From positions 3,596,001 through 3,660,000 of the forward strand of contig NZ_CP119107.1 of assembly GCF_029094525.1 (NCBI RefSeq): DNA of 64,000 nt, written 5' to 3'. The position numbers and the translations under genes were made by a program. The DNA is from Pullulanibacillus sp. KACC 23026 (GTDB lineage Bacteria > Bacillota > Bacilli > Bacillales > Sporolactobacillaceae). Position 1 is the stretch's first letter. Each line of letters starts with the position of its first letter. The notes beneath the pieces are model-generated. The model saw only the letters and a list, made by a program, of their open reading frames with translations. It was not told the origin of the DNA and searched no databases. Shown here one piece after another: positions 25,795 to 35,687 of this stretch.

Positions 25795-27891
25795 ATGAAA
25801 TCACTGATTCTTGCTGAAAAACCAAGCGTTGCACGAGAAATGGCCCGCGTGCTTGGACTTAAAGATAAACATAAACATTATATTGAAGGACCGAATTACG
25901 TTGTTACTTGGGCCCTTGGGCATCTTCTCGAGTTGAAAATGCCAGAGGATTATGATAAAGCTTATCAAACATGGAAGATGGAGGATTTGCCTATTATCCC
26001 TAAACACATGGGGATTAAAGTGATTAAACAGACCGCCCATCACTTTAAAGGCATTGAACAACTTGCAAAGCGTGATGATCTAAAAGAACTCATTATCGCA
26101 ACGGATGCCGGGCGAGAGGGAGAATTAGTTGCCCGTTGGATTATTAAAAGACTTCGTTGGACGAAGCCGCTTAAACGATTGTGGATTTCCTCCCAAACGG
26201 ATCAAGCCATTCGAGAGGGATTTCGCACGCTCAAACCAGCCGGGAATTACGAGTCGCTTTATGAAAGCGCCGTTTGCCGAGCAGAAGCGGACTGGCTAAT
26301 CGGTTTAAACGTAACGCGTGCCCTGACGACCAAATACAATGATCCTTTATCGGCAGGACGCGTGCAAACACCAACACTTGCTATGATTGTTGATCGGGAG
26401 AAGAAGATATTAGGATTTGTTCCAAAACCCTATTGGTCTCTCAAAGCGCAGATTGGACCTGTTACAGCCGTTTTCGAGCGTGATGGTGAAAAGCGTTTGT
26501 TTAATGAAGCGGAAGCGCATGAGCTAGAAGAAAAATTGAAAAACCAATCCGCTCAGCTTACGACTCTAAAATCTCAAATAAAAAAAGAAGCCCAGCCGCT
26601 TCCTTATGACCTGACCGACTTACAACGAGATGCCAACATTCGGTTTGGATTTTCAGCAAAGAAAACCTTAAACGTGCTTCAAGGTCTTTATGAACATCAT
26701 AAAATCGTCACCTACCCGCGCACGGATTCCCGCTACCTGACCGAAGACATGAGAAGCACAATGGGCGACCGGTTAAAAGCCGTTGCCCATGCTTACAAAG
26801 AAGAAGCGCAGCCTCTCCTTCGAAATAAAGGCGGCCGCGTTCAAGCAGAGCGGGTCTTTAATAATTCAAGAGTAACGGATCATCATGCCATTATTCCAAC
26901 AGAAGAACCTGCCTTTTTACGCGATCTCACAAGCGATGAAGCGAAACTTTATGAGTTGATCGTCCGCCGCTTCCTTGCCCTTTTCATGAGTCCTTATCAG
27001 TATAAAAGCTATCAAGCCGTCTTTACTTGTCAATCGGAAACCTTTACCGCAAGTGAAACTGAAACCGTGGACTTAGGCTATAGACGCGTGACTCATCCAC
27101 AAGAGTCTGTGAAACAAGCTGGGTTCTCAGAGTTAAAAGAGGGTAAAACGTACACCATTCAAAATCTCTCTCTGTCCTCTCATACAACCGAACCTCCATC
27201 ACGCCTCTCTGAAGCGGACCTTCTTAAGCGGATGGAGAAATATGGATTAGGGACACCCGCAACAAGAGCAGAAATTATTGAACGGCTCATCCAAAACCAA
27301 TCGATCGATCGAAGGAATGGAAGACTGTTTCCAACCCCAAAAGGCAAACAATTAATTGATTTAGTGAATGAGGATCTCAAATCGCCAAAACTGACAGCGA
27401 AATGGGAACGCGAACTCGAATCGATTGCCCGCGGTAAAGGGAACCGAGCTGATTTCATGGCCAATATTCTGGAACAAACCAAGAAATTGATCAATGAAGT
27501 CAAAAACAGTGATCAGCACTACCGGGCGCATAACTTAACAGGCTCAAAATGCCCGGAATGCGGGGAATTAATGAAGGAAGTCAAAGGAAAAGATGGCCGC
27601 ATTCTTGTTTGTTCGAACCAAGAATGCCGCTATCGTCGCCGAAAGGATCCCAAGCTTTCGAATCGCCGGTGTCCAACTTGCCATAAAAAAATGGAAATTC
27701 ATAATGGAAAGGCCGGAACTTACTTCCAATGCCGCACTTGTAATATCGTCGAAAAAGCAACTGACAAAAAGAAAAATGTCTCCAAACATGAAGCGCGAAA
27801 GCTTCTCAAAAAGTACAGCCCTGATGATGGCGGACTTGGAAATCCATTAGCCGATGCCCTTAAAGCCGCTATGGAAACCAAAGATGAGTAA
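25795..27891 (+). CDS. topB: DNA topoisomerase III (first, intact copy)
   Basis: The 698-residue type IA topoisomerase has the TOPRIM domain at the N-terminus (LAEKPSVAREMA; ATDAGREGEL with the DxD acid pair). The active-site Tyr is in VTYPRTDSRYL (near residue 310) and GTPATRAEIIERL is in the gate region. Two C-terminal zinc ribbons follow, CPECG...CSNQEC and CPTCH...CRTC, then a Lys-rich end. It relaxes and decatenates single-stranded DNA crossings together with RecQ-type helicases. SD AAAGGAG precedes the ATG. A second, disrupted topoisomerase III gene lies at 61.6-63.8 kb, so the window holds two divergent paralogues. Confidence 0.95.
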   Translation: MKSLILAEKPSVAREMARVLGLKDKHKHYIEGPNYVVTWALGHLLELKMPEDYDKAYQTWKMEDLPIIPKHMGIKVIKQTAHHFKGIEQLAKRDDLKELIIATDAGREGELVARWIIKRLRWTKPLKRLWISSQTDQAIREGFRTLKPAGNYESLYESAVCRAEADWLIGLNVTRALTTKYNDPLSAGRVQTPTLAMIVDREKKILGFVPKPYWSLKAQIGPVTAVFERDGEKRLFNEAEAHELEEKLKNQSAQLTTLKSQIKKEAQPLPYDLTDLQRDANIRFGFSAKKTLNVLQGLYEHHKIVTYPRTDSRYLTEDMRSTMGDRLKAVAHAYKEEAQPLLRNKGGRVQAERVFNNSRVTDHHAIIPTEEPAFLRDLTSDEAKLYELIVRRFLALFMSPYQYKSYQAVFTCQSETFTASETETVDLGYRRVTHPQESVKQAGFSELKEGKTYTIQNLSLSSHTTEPPSRLSEADLLKRMEKYGLGTPATRAEIIERLIQNQSIDRRNGRLFPTPKGKQLIDLVNEDLKSPKLTAKWERELESIARGKGNRADFMANILEQTKKLINEVKNSDQHYRAHNLTGSKCPECGELMKEVKGKDGRILVCSNQECRYRRRKDPKLSNRRCPTCHKKMEIHNGKAGTYFQCRTCNIVEKATDKKKNVSKHEARKLLKKYSPDDGGLGNPLADALKAAMETKDE

Positions 27892-28034
27892 CAAAGTGGA
27901 AGCTTCCTAACCTTTTTCTAAATGAGAGCGCTCCATGCAAGCTTGTCCTAAAGAAAGCTTGCTACTTGCGTTTTGCTTGAAAACTCGGGAGACAACAGTT
28001 GGCCCCCCCCATCTTCTAAAAACAACTAAAACAA

Positions 28035-28082
28035 AAAGGTCGATTGGTTTCCCGCTTAAGGGATTCAGATCGGCCTTTTTGA
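28035..28082 (-). terminator. Intrinsic terminator after the DUF1906 gene
   Basis: AAAAAGGCCGAT and ATCGACCTTTTT face each other, with CCCTTAAGCGGG nested inside, followed by T on the minus strand. Confidence 0.7.
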
Positions 28083-28084
28083 AT

Positions 28085-28732
28085 CTACCATAATTTCAAA
28101 TAAAGCTCTGGTTCGACAAGATCGGTGTCAACAGGGCAGCTCGATACATTTCGACCGTACTGCCATCCCCACACATTTCCTCCACAAGGCGGCACGATCG
28201 GTTTATACGCCGGCTTACGGTTGGCTGGCGTCTCACCGGGTTCCGGCTGAGCACTCCATAAAATCGTATGAGATTTGATTTTCTTGTTAGTCCCAATCGC
28301 CTCGCAAAAAGCCTGCATAAAGTTTCCTTCTTCAGAGTCGAAATAATAAGCAGGTTGGTAGGGCGATCGGTAGAAAGCCTCAAACCAGCCGTTTAACCAA
28401 TTCGCATCAACATCAAAGAATTTCTCAACATTAGCAAAAATAGGTGCCCCTTTTGGAACCTCTAACCGGTTGGCATAGTAAATAGCGTTTTGAGCCTCTA
28501 CGGATCCCTTCCTATAGCCAACAGCCGATTGAAAACTGCTGTAAATGGGTAAAATTTTTGTCCCTCTACTATGGATTCTTTTAATTTCTTCAGCAGTTAG
28601 CCCATCTGCCGACCCTTGTACCGTCTTCAAATACCTCCCCCAAAAGGCAGGTTTTCCTAAATTCTCCATTACACAGTTGTATAAATGAGTTGTAACCGGA
28701 GCAGCCGAATCCACTCCCCAATAAGTCGCCAA
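28085..28732 (-). CDS. DUF1906 glycoside-hydrolase-like protein
   Basis: A 215-residue protein of the Rv2525c-like glycoside-hydrolase-like TIM barrel (DUF1906): WGVDSAAP at the N-terminus, FWGRYL, ILPIYSSF, a central IFANVEKFFD with an acidic pair where other members have the catalytic-like acids, and WGWQYGRN near the end. No signal peptide is seen, although relatives are often secreted or spore-associated. The start is a TTG at 28732 with CAAGGGG upstream; an ATG is not available. Enzyme activity has not been established for most of the family. Stands alone, with a terminator. Confidence 0.8.
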   Translation of the reverse strand: MATYWGVDSAAPVTTHLYNCVMENLGKPAFWGRYLKTVQGSADGLTAEEIKRIHSRGTKILPIYSSFQSAVGYRKGSVEAQNAIYYANRLEVPKGAPIFANVEKFFDVDANWLNGWFEAFYRSPYQPAYYFDSEEGNFMQAFCEAIGTNKKIKSHTILWSAQPEPGETPANRKPAYKPIVPPCGGNVWGWQYGRNVSSCPVDTDLVEPELYLKLW

Positions 28733-28921
28733 GCGTCCCAGCCCCTTGATGATTGTTATACACCTTCAATCATTATATTGAGAGCCTAGGGAAAAGTGAC
28801 GATTGTCAGGTCTACTAAGATTTAGCAGAGGATCACTTTACTTAAACTATTTATTAGAATAGGCAGCGCACGATTAAACACAGGGCTATAAGAACCCTGC
28901 GTTTATCTCTGTTAACTTCTA

Positions 28922-30874
28922 TTAACCTCTTTTGACTAGACGATCGGTGTAAGCTAACCTCGCCCCCTCATAAATGGCTCGCTTAGCATCTAATTCCCCT
29001 GCATATCTTGCTCCCCCAATTTTAGTAAACAAATCATTAGAGGCAACCCATGCATTAGACTCCTGTCCCGCTGCCAAGACGATGGTATCTGCTTTAAGCA
29101 GAAGCGATTCAGTTTCTCTTCCTTCTGTTAAACGATTGATCCAAATGCCTTCAGAAGTAATTTCGCGATATCTAAGCTGAGTTAAAAATTGAACGCCATT
29201 CTCCCGAAGATGCTGAAGCAAGGCCCATTTGGTGGTTTTACCAAGGCCGTCACCCATTCGTCCATTTCGGCGCAACATCTTAATATCGGTTATTCCTTTA
29301 TCAATTAAATAATGGGCCACATCACACCCAATACCGCCTGCACCAATAATGACCACTCGATTTCCTGGATTCTTAACCCCGCTTAAAAGTTCTGCGTACG
29401 TCATAACATTTGGGCCTTCAATCCCTTTTATAGTTGGGATTCTAGGGGTAACGCCAACCGCTACCACGACTTGATCAAATTTTCCATGTCGTGATAACGT
29501 CTCCTCTGTAACCTCTGTATTCAATCGAATCGAAACCCCTAGCCGCTCAAGTTCAGTTTCATAATAGCGAAGCGTTTCAGCAAACTCTTCCTTCCCCGGG
29601 ATTTCTTTTGCAAGCAGCAGTTGACCGCCAATACGGGAGTTTGCTTCAAAAAGAGTGAGATGATGGCCAGCTGAAGCGAGTGAACGCGCTGCTTCTAAGC
29701 CTGCCACGCCACCGCCAATAACCCCCACTCGTCTAGGCACACTTACCCTTTCAAGCAACCAGTGATGTTCGCGACCCGCCCGAGGATTGACCAGGCAGGA
29801 GGCCGGTTTCCCTTCAAAAACATGATCGAGACAGGCTTGATTGCAAGCGACACATGTATTAATACGATCCGTCTCGCCCGCCGCCGCTTTTTGCAGCAGC
29901 TCGGGGTCTGCTAAAAAAGGCCGCGCCATGGAAACGAGGTCACACTTTTCTTCCTTTAAAAGCCGGTTGGCCACCGCTGGATCATTAATTCGATTGCTTC
30001 CGACAACTGGAATCTCGACAACTTGTTTGATCGCTTGAGCATAATCAATGAAACCTGCTCTAGGAACCATTGTCGAGATCGTCGGCACCGCCGATTCATG
30101 CCAGCCAATCCCAATATTCAGAGCATCCACACCCGCCGCTTCAAAGCGCTGCGCCATCTCCAATGTTTCTTCATCCGTGCTGCTTCCTGGAATAAGATCA
30201 ATCCCCGACATTCTGAAAATAACTGGATAATCTGGACCCACCTTTCTGCGAATCTCTCGTATAACCGCAAGAGGAAAGGCTAAGCGTTTCTCAAAACTGC
30301 CACCCCAGTCGTCTTCACGCTGATTCGTCACGGGAGATAAGAATTGATTGATCAGATACCCTTCCGACCCCATAATTTCTAGGGCATCAAAGCCGATCGA
30401 CTGAGCTTGTTTGGCGGATTCAGCGAAGGCCTCAATCGTGCGAAAAATCCCCTCCTCTGTTAAAGCAATCGGTGTATGGCGATGAATGGGGGAACGAATC
30501 GCAGAAGGAGCCACCGCTTGAATGCCGCGAGAAGGGTCAAGCACGGCATAACGCCCTGCATGAAATAGCTGTGCAGCCAATCGTCCACCAACCTCATGCA
30601 CGGCATTCACGACAGATCTGAGCACCTCACAATCCTCTTCACGATAGAAACCTAAGAAATGATTCCCTCCCTCGCCTTCCTCAATGACTGCCACTCCTCC
30701 TGTTACAATCAGTCCAGGACCACCTGATTTCGCGCGAGTTTGATAGAACACTTCGAGCGCCTTTGCACCGTCCTCTACACCTTCTAACCCAACATGCATG
30801 GAACCCATCATAACTCTATTTGGAAGCTCAAGGCTGCCAATTTTTATTGGTTTAAAAAGATGATCAAATGTCAC
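28922..30874 (-). CDS. NADH:flavin oxidoreductase, FadH/2,4-dienoyl-CoA-reductase-like (Old Yellow Enzyme family)
   Basis: A 650-residue multidomain reductase: an Old Yellow Enzyme TIM barrel with FMN (residues 1-~335), a 4Fe-4S cluster with Cys spacing CVACNQACLDH...C (residues ~345-370), then a FAD/NAD(P)-binding module (VGVIGGGVAGLEAA at ~385; VVIIGAGGIGCDVAHY at ~525). This order is that of FadH and of trimethylamine or enoate reductases. Electrons would pass NAD(P)H-FAD-Fe4S4-FMN to an enoyl substrate. Start is a GTG with AGAGGAGG upstream. No fatty-acid genes adjoin, so the true substrate is open. Confidence 0.88.
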   Translation of the reverse strand: MTFDHLFKPIKIGSLELPNRVMMGSMHVGLEGVEDGAKALEVFYQTRAKSGGPGLIVTGGVAVIEEGEGGNHFLGFYREEDCEVLRSVVNAVHEVGGRLAAQLFHAGRYAVLDPSRGIQAVAPSAIRSPIHRHTPIALTEEGIFRTIEAFAESAKQAQSIGFDALEIMGSEGYLINQFLSPVTNQREDDWGGSFEKRLAFPLAVIREIRRKVGPDYPVIFRMSGIDLIPGSSTDEETLEMAQRFEAAGVDALNIGIGWHESAVPTISTMVPRAGFIDYAQAIKQVVEIPVVGSNRINDPAVANRLLKEEKCDLVSMARPFLADPELLQKAAAGETDRINTCVACNQACLDHVFEGKPASCLVNPRAGREHHWLLERVSVPRRVGVIGGGVAGLEAARSLASAGHHLTLFEANSRIGGQLLLAKEIPGKEEFAETLRYYETELERLGVSIRLNTEVTEETLSRHGKFDQVVVAVGVTPRIPTIKGIEGPNVMTYAELLSGVKNPGNRVVIIGAGGIGCDVAHYLIDKGITDIKMLRRNGRMGDGLGKTTKWALLQHLRENGVQFLTQLRYREITSEGIWINRLTEGRETESLLLKADTIVLAAGQESNAWVASNDLFTKIGGARYAGELDAKRAIYEGARLAYTDRLVKRG

Positions 30875-31032
30875 ACCGCTAGCCTCCTCTATTGGGCGCT
30901 GCCCCTTGTATGCGTTTTCTATTTCTATCGTAGGCTAATTTTATTAAACAATCAATCAGAAAAATGGAAACTTTTAAGAAATGTGGCGTTAACCATTTGC
31001 AGCCATTCACACAATCTTATTTAGAAAAAAAG

Positions 31033-31106
31033 ACCGAGGAGGCTCACAGATTGCCCGCGGAAAGCGAGCTTATTGGAATCTAAAAAACAAGTTTACGAAA
31101 ACAGCC
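31033..31106 (+). repeat. Dispersed 180-bp repeat, copy 2 (truncated)
   Basis: Only the right half of the element seen at 14356-14537: CCGAGGAGGCTCACAGATTG, CCGCGGAAAGCGAGC, then GTTTACGAAAACAGCC. The left half is missing, so it is probably a decayed copy. Confidence 0.75.
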
Positions 31107-31111
31107 AAAAA

Positions 31112-31156
31112 AAAGAAAAACGACCTTCAATTCCTAAGAATAAAAGTCGTTTCTTG
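31112..31156 (-). terminator. Intrinsic terminator after sbcC
   Basis: AAACGACTTTTATTC and GGAATTGAAGGTCGTTTTT pair across a short loop on the minus strand, about 15-20 bp after the sbcC stop. Confidence 0.7.
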
Positions 31157-31169
31157 ATTCGTGAGCTTG

Positions 31170-34100
31170 TTAAACATTTACAACAAAACGAGCCTGACTG
31201 TGGCCTTCTTTATTTTTCTTCACTTCAAGCAAAGCGGGGATCGCGGTTTTAAGTTCTTGCACGTGTGAGATCACACCAATCATCCGGCCCGATTTTTGTA
31301 AATCAATCAAAGCATCGATCGCCTTGTTTAACGATTCTTCATCAAGTGAGCCAAAGCCTTCGTCGATGAACATCGTTTCTATAGAAACACCGCCCTTATA
31401 GGCCTGAATCACATCAGCCATTCCAAGTGCTAAAGAAAGCGAGGCATTAAATTTCTCACCGCCTGATAAGGATTTAACATCGCGTGTCTGACCTGTATAA
31501 GCATCATACACGTCCAGCCCAAGACCGCTTGGCCGATTGTTTTTCTCAATCCGTTCACTTCGAATCAGATGGAATTGACCATTTGAAAGCTTCTGAAGAC
31601 GAAGATTCGCATGCTGAATAATTTGTTCTAAATATTCAATTTGTAAATAACGCTCCAGCGAGAGGGACTTCGTATTATGGCCTCTGATCACATCATAGAG
31701 ATCTTGAATCGTCGAGAGTTGATTCTCAACCGCTTCAAGACGGCTCCGCTGCTCCAAAAGGTTCTGACCAATGGATAAGACCCGCTGTTTGAGTTGCCGA
31801 TATTGATCCCTTTCTGCCTGAACCCGGTCCTTTTGGCTCTTCTTCTCTTGAAGAGATTGTCTTAATGCCTCCAGGTCGGATGGTTCTTTATTCGCTAATG
31901 TTTGTTCGAGGTCAAGAACTTGTTGCCGGACCCGTTGTAAGTTCTCCCGATAGCTTTTTAGCTCTTCTGATAAACGGCTGAGCCTTTCATCCGAAAGCGT
32001 TGCCTTTTGATAAGCCTCTTCCGTTTCAAACCCGGCTAATAGCCTTTGATCATCGAATGTCTGCTGAGCATTCTTCAATTTCTCCTCAGCTTCAGCTTTT
32101 TGCTCAGTTGCACTTTCTAAACGGGTCACTTGGGCAGTAAACGCTGATTGCACTTCCTGCAATCGCTCCTGAGCTTTTTTCCAAATCATTTCGAGTCGCT
32201 CAGCTTCCGTTTTTACTTGTCGCAAATGGTGATCAAAGGTTGTCCAATCTCTTAATGATTCGGGAATTTGCTTAAGCGTTTCTTCGTAGATCGCTTTTTC
32301 CTTCTCATAGATCAACTGAGATTTAGCATGATGATCTGAGGCCATTGCTAACTGGTCTCTCATCTGTTTTAGAGCATATGTCCGTCGGTCATGGTCCTCT
32401 TTTAAAAGTTGCAGCTGCTCTTCAACCTGTTTCATCTTGTCCACAATCTGCCGTTGTTCTTTCCCTTTTTCAACCAATTGACTAAAGGCTTGATCCAGGT
32501 CAGAACTACTGACATTTGCCGCTTCAAGTTCCGTTTGCACCTGCGTCCATTGTTCGTTTAAAGTAGAGAGCCTTCCGACCATTTTTTGCAGCTCGCTCTC
32601 TTCCTCCTGGGAAACTTGCCGCGCACGCTCTAATTCTTCGCGCGAAGGTAAATAACTCGCTGGAATGGCTTTATTTGGATGTTCAAGGCTTCCGCAAACA
32701 GGACAAGCTTCTCCAGAATGAAGGTGTTGGGCGAGAAAGCTTGCCTGTGAGTCAATCCAAACCTTCTCGATCTGAATCATCGTCTCTCTAGCGCGCATGC
32801 TTTCCTTATACTTCGCTTCTTTTTCTGACTGTAAGAGATGAAGCGAGGCGCTCAACTGTTTGGCCAGTTTAATTAGCTTGATCTGCTCTCTATAATTCGT
32901 TAAAAGAGACTCCTCTTGAGCTCTAGTTTTAACAAAAGCTTCTTGTTCACGTATCTGAAGGGTGATCTTCTCAAGCTCTGTTTCTTGTTTGGTCACTTGC
33001 GGCTTAAGCTCTGTCAATGATTTCAATGACGCTTCAGCTTTTTGTTCAAGACCCGCTAACACCTGCCGCTTTTCATTAAGCTGTTTGACCTTTGGCAAGA
33101 GATCGGTCAACCGGGTTAGGTCAGACTTTAGCTGCTCCCGAAGCGGCTGATCACGCTCCAACTCCGCAAACGCTCCCTGCGCCTGTTCTAGATCAGCCTT
33201 GATAGCCTCTAGGCGGGACTTGGCCAAAGCAAGGGCTTCCTGCTTCTCCTTTGCCTCTTGTTTTGCAGTCAGTAAATAGGTTTCATACACTTTTAGGCGC
33301 GAAGCCTTTTCAGCGAGTTCTCGTGTTTCTTCCAATTCCTTATAGGTTGACTCTTTCGCTTCAAGACCCGCTTTTTCTTTTCGCAATTCATCAAGACGAA
33401 CAAATTGGTTGTGCAGCACTTCTGCCGTGTGCAGGCGTTCCAACTGCTGATTATAGACACCGTCCGCTTTTTCAAAAGCCTCTTCTAGCTCGAGCACCTT
33501 ATCCACGTAAAAATTCGCTTCCAACTCTAAAGCTTCGGAAACTTGCTGACTATTATAATGTTCCCGTCCCATCACCTCTGTCAGCATCGAATGCTCTCGT
33601 TCTGGCAATTCCTTCTTAATAAAATCATACAGTCTCTTTAAAGACAGACTCTCTTGATCATAGGATCGCTTGACATCGCTTCGTTTTTCACGCAACCGTT
33701 CTTCCATCCATTGATAGGGTTCTGTCCGAAAGATCCGCCGCAGAATCGCTTCTTTATTTTCCGTTTCCGAGGTTAAGAGTTTGCGAAATTCACCTTGAGG
33801 AAGCATCACGATTTGAGAAAATTGATCTTTTGTAAGGCCAAGGATCGCTTCAAGCTTCTTATTTACCTCTGTCACAATCATCCGATCGACAATTGGCAGT
33901 TCTTCCTCACCGATTATTTGATACAGTTCATGTTTGGCACCTGTTGGACTTTTATTGCCTTCCTTGACGTGCGGGAGCTGACGAAACACCCGATAGGTCT
34001 CGTTCTTCAGCTGAAAAATCAGTTCGACTGATGTATAGTCCTCATCATCGGCGTAATGACTCCTGAGAAGGGACAAATCCTTGCGATCTTCACCACTTGC

Positions 34101-34265
34101 CTGTCCATAAAGAGCCACACAAACAGCATCAAAAATGGTGGTTTTTCCTGCTCCAGTATTACCTGAAATAAGGAAGAGTCCCATCTCTTTGAGCTCCCGA
34201 AAATCAATCACCTGTGTCTTCTTGTACGGACCGAAAGCAGTAAGCGTCAGTTTGATAGGTCTCAT
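31170..34265 (-). CDS. sbcC: Nuclease SbcCD subunit C
   Basis: A 1031-residue SMC-like ATPase. The N-terminal Walker A is SGNTGAGKTTIFDAV, the C-terminal signature is SLSGGEKFNASLSLALGMAD, and Walker B is ETMFIDEGFGSLDE. Between them are two long coiled-coil arms (residues ~180-840) meeting at a zinc hook CPVCG near residue 500. With SbcD it cleaves hairpins and palindromes and processes DNA ends. The ATG overlaps the sbcD stop by four bases (ATGA), showing strict co-translation. Such a hairpin nuclease is notable beside the palindrome-rich arrays of this window. Confidence 0.95.
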   Translation of the reverse strand: MRPIKLTLTAFGPYKKTQVIDFRELKEMGLFLISGNTGAGKTTIFDAVCVALYGQASGEDRKDLSLLRSHYADDEDYTSVELIFQLKNETYRVFRQLPHVKEGNKSPTGAKHELYQIIGEEELPIVDRMIVTEVNKKLEAILGLTKDQFSQIVMLPQGEFRKLLTSETENKEAILRRIFRTEPYQWMEERLREKRSDVKRSYDQESLSLKRLYDFIKKELPEREHSMLTEVMGREHYNSQQVSEALELEANFYVDKVLELEEAFEKADGVYNQQLERLHTAEVLHNQFVRLDELRKEKAGLEAKESTYKELEETRELAEKASRLKVYETYLLTAKQEAKEKQEALALAKSRLEAIKADLEQAQGAFAELERDQPLREQLKSDLTRLTDLLPKVKQLNEKRQVLAGLEQKAEASLKSLTELKPQVTKQETELEKITLQIREQEAFVKTRAQEESLLTNYREQIKLIKLAKQLSASLHLLQSEKEAKYKESMRARETMIQIEKVWIDSQASFLAQHLHSGEACPVCGSLEHPNKAIPASYLPSREELERARQVSQEEESELQKMVGRLSTLNEQWTQVQTELEAANVSSSDLDQAFSQLVEKGKEQRQIVDKMKQVEEQLQLLKEDHDRRTYALKQMRDQLAMASDHHAKSQLIYEKEKAIYEETLKQIPESLRDWTTFDHHLRQVKTEAERLEMIWKKAQERLQEVQSAFTAQVTRLESATEQKAEAEEKLKNAQQTFDDQRLLAGFETEEAYQKATLSDERLSRLSEELKSYRENLQRVRQQVLDLEQTLANKEPSDLEALRQSLQEKKSQKDRVQAERDQYRQLKQRVLSIGQNLLEQRSRLEAVENQLSTIQDLYDVIRGHNTKSLSLERYLQIEYLEQIIQHANLRLQKLSNGQFHLIRSERIEKNNRPSGLGLDVYDAYTGQTRDVKSLSGGEKFNASLSLALGMADVIQAYKGGVSIETMFIDEGFGSLDEESLNKAIDALIDLQKSGRMIGVISHVQELKTAIPALLEVKKNKEGHSQARFVVNV

Positions 34266-35419
34266 ACCAATTCCACCTCTTTCTTCCGCACGTCATCAAG
34301 CACTTCGATAAATAAGGCTTCAGCTTCTTCCTTTGGCGCCTCTCCTGTTACTTCTTTATAAAAAGCTTTAAAAAGCTCCTGATCGGTCAATGTCTGCCTG
34401 CCTTGAATCCCATCTACCGTTTGCGTGGCAATAGGCTGAGAAAGAATCCGTTCCACATGCATCGCGTTAGGATAGACAGAGCGAATTTTTTCCATAGGTG
34501 CTAAAATCGGTGTTTCATCCAATAATCGGACAAACACATAATCCTCGCTCATCTTTCCTTTTAAAAGATCATCTAGCTTTCCTTCAACCGTCCGCATCTC
34601 ATGTTTTGGCTTAAGCGAGCGATGCTCAACCGTCACCTGCCCGTCCTGGTCCAATTCAACCACTAAATAGCCTTTATTATGATGCTCCTCAGAGATGGAA
34701 TATTTTAAAGGCGAGCCTGAGTAACGAATGGTCGGATTCCCTACATAATGAGCTTGGTGCAAATGTCCGAGAGCCGTATAATGAAAGGACTTAAACAGTT
34801 CTGCACTGACATGTTCGGCTCCGCCAATTGAGAGTGGGCGCTCCGAATCACTTGTGTTAGGCTCAGACTCACCACTCGCCGTAACAAAGGCATGTCCGAC
34901 TAAAATATGTCGCGCCTTTGGATCAAGGCGCTCCTCTATTTGTTCAATCAAAGCGGACATGGCCTCTTGATGGCTATGAATCTCTTCATTTTCTAATAAA
35001 TGCCGAATGACCGCCGGTTCCGCATAAGGGATTTGATGCACATGTACCTCTCCGTACTGATCTTGTAAAATGACAGGCTCAAGGGATGGCTTGAGTTGGC
35101 CCATCAGATAGAGGCCGTTTGAGGCCATCAGCTGCGTTGCAAAATCAAGGCGGCCGGGACTGTCATGATTACCCGCAATCGCAATAACGGGTGTCTTTAG
35201 ATCCATGACTAACGTGCGTAACCGATCATCAAGCAATTCAACCGCGTCCGTCGGCGGTACTGCCCGATCATAGAGGTCCCCGGCAATAATAACCGCATCC
35301 GGACGTTCGGCCTCTACCGCTTCTACAAATTGATCAAGGACATATCGCTGATCATCTGTCATATAAACGCCGTGAACAAGTTTTCCTAAATGCCAATCCG
35401 CCGTATGGAAAAACTTCAT
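34262..35419 (-). CDS. sbcD: Nuclease SbcCD subunit D
   Basis: A 385-residue Mre11-type phosphoesterase. Metal-binding motifs are FFHTADWHLGK (I), IIAGDLYDRAVPP (II), IAGNHDSPGRL (III), and ILVGHAFV with ALGHLHQAHY at the later motifs; a C-terminal capping domain follows to residue ~385. It supplies nuclease activity to SbcC. It begins the two-gene operon; sbcC starts within its stop codon. SD GAGGAGGG or similar lies immediately upstream of the ATG. Confidence 0.95.
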   Translation of the reverse strand: MKFFHTADWHLGKLVHGVYMTDDQRYVLDQFVEAVEAERPDAVIIAGDLYDRAVPPTDAVELLDDRLRTLVMDLKTPVIAIAGNHDSPGRLDFATQLMASNGLYLMGQLKPSLEPVILQDQYGEVHVHQIPYAEPAVIRHLLENEEIHSHQEAMSALIEQIEERLDPKARHILVGHAFVTASGESEPNTSDSERPLSIGGAEHVSAELFKSFHYTALGHLHQAHYVGNPTIRYSGSPLKYSISEEHHNKGYLVVELDQDGQVTVEHRSLKPKHEMRTVEGKLDDLLKGKMSEDYVFVRLLDETPILAPMEKIRSVYPNAMHVERILSQPIATQTVDGIQGRQTLTDQELFKAFYKEVTGEAPKEEAEALFIEVLDDVRKKEVELV

Positions 35420-35519
35420 TTATAACCCTCCTCGAAACTTATCACTATGACTCTATTATATAGGAAATAAACGTAGAGCAGAAAGGAGAATCCTGGCAAG
35501 ACAGACTAACTTTGACTTC

Positions 35520-35645
35520 ACAAAAATAGAACGGCTGTTACGGAGTATTCTCGTTACCTCTAACCTTAAAATTCCTCCCAAACAGACGAAATAGCGAATC
35601 CTCGTTCCCTCTAAAACTCACAAACGTAACGAGGATTCACTATCC
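35520..35645. repeat. Degenerate relatives of the 82-bp repeat
   Basis: Two loose copies of the motif family seen at 38.2-39.0 kb (for example TGTTACGGAGTATTCTCGTTACC and AATAGCGAATCCTCGTTCCC, then AACGTAACGAGGATTC) suggest earlier, decayed members of the same repeat family. Confidence 0.5.
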
Positions 35646-35649
35646 AGCA

Positions 35650-35686
35650 AAGAAAAAGCCGCTCCCTCAAAGGGAGCGGCTCTTAT
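35650..35686 (-). terminator. Intrinsic terminator after leuA
   Basis: AGCCGCTCCC-TTTGA-GGGAGCGGCT followed by TTTTC on the minus strand, directly after the leuA stop. Confidence 0.82.
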
Positions 35687-35687
35687 T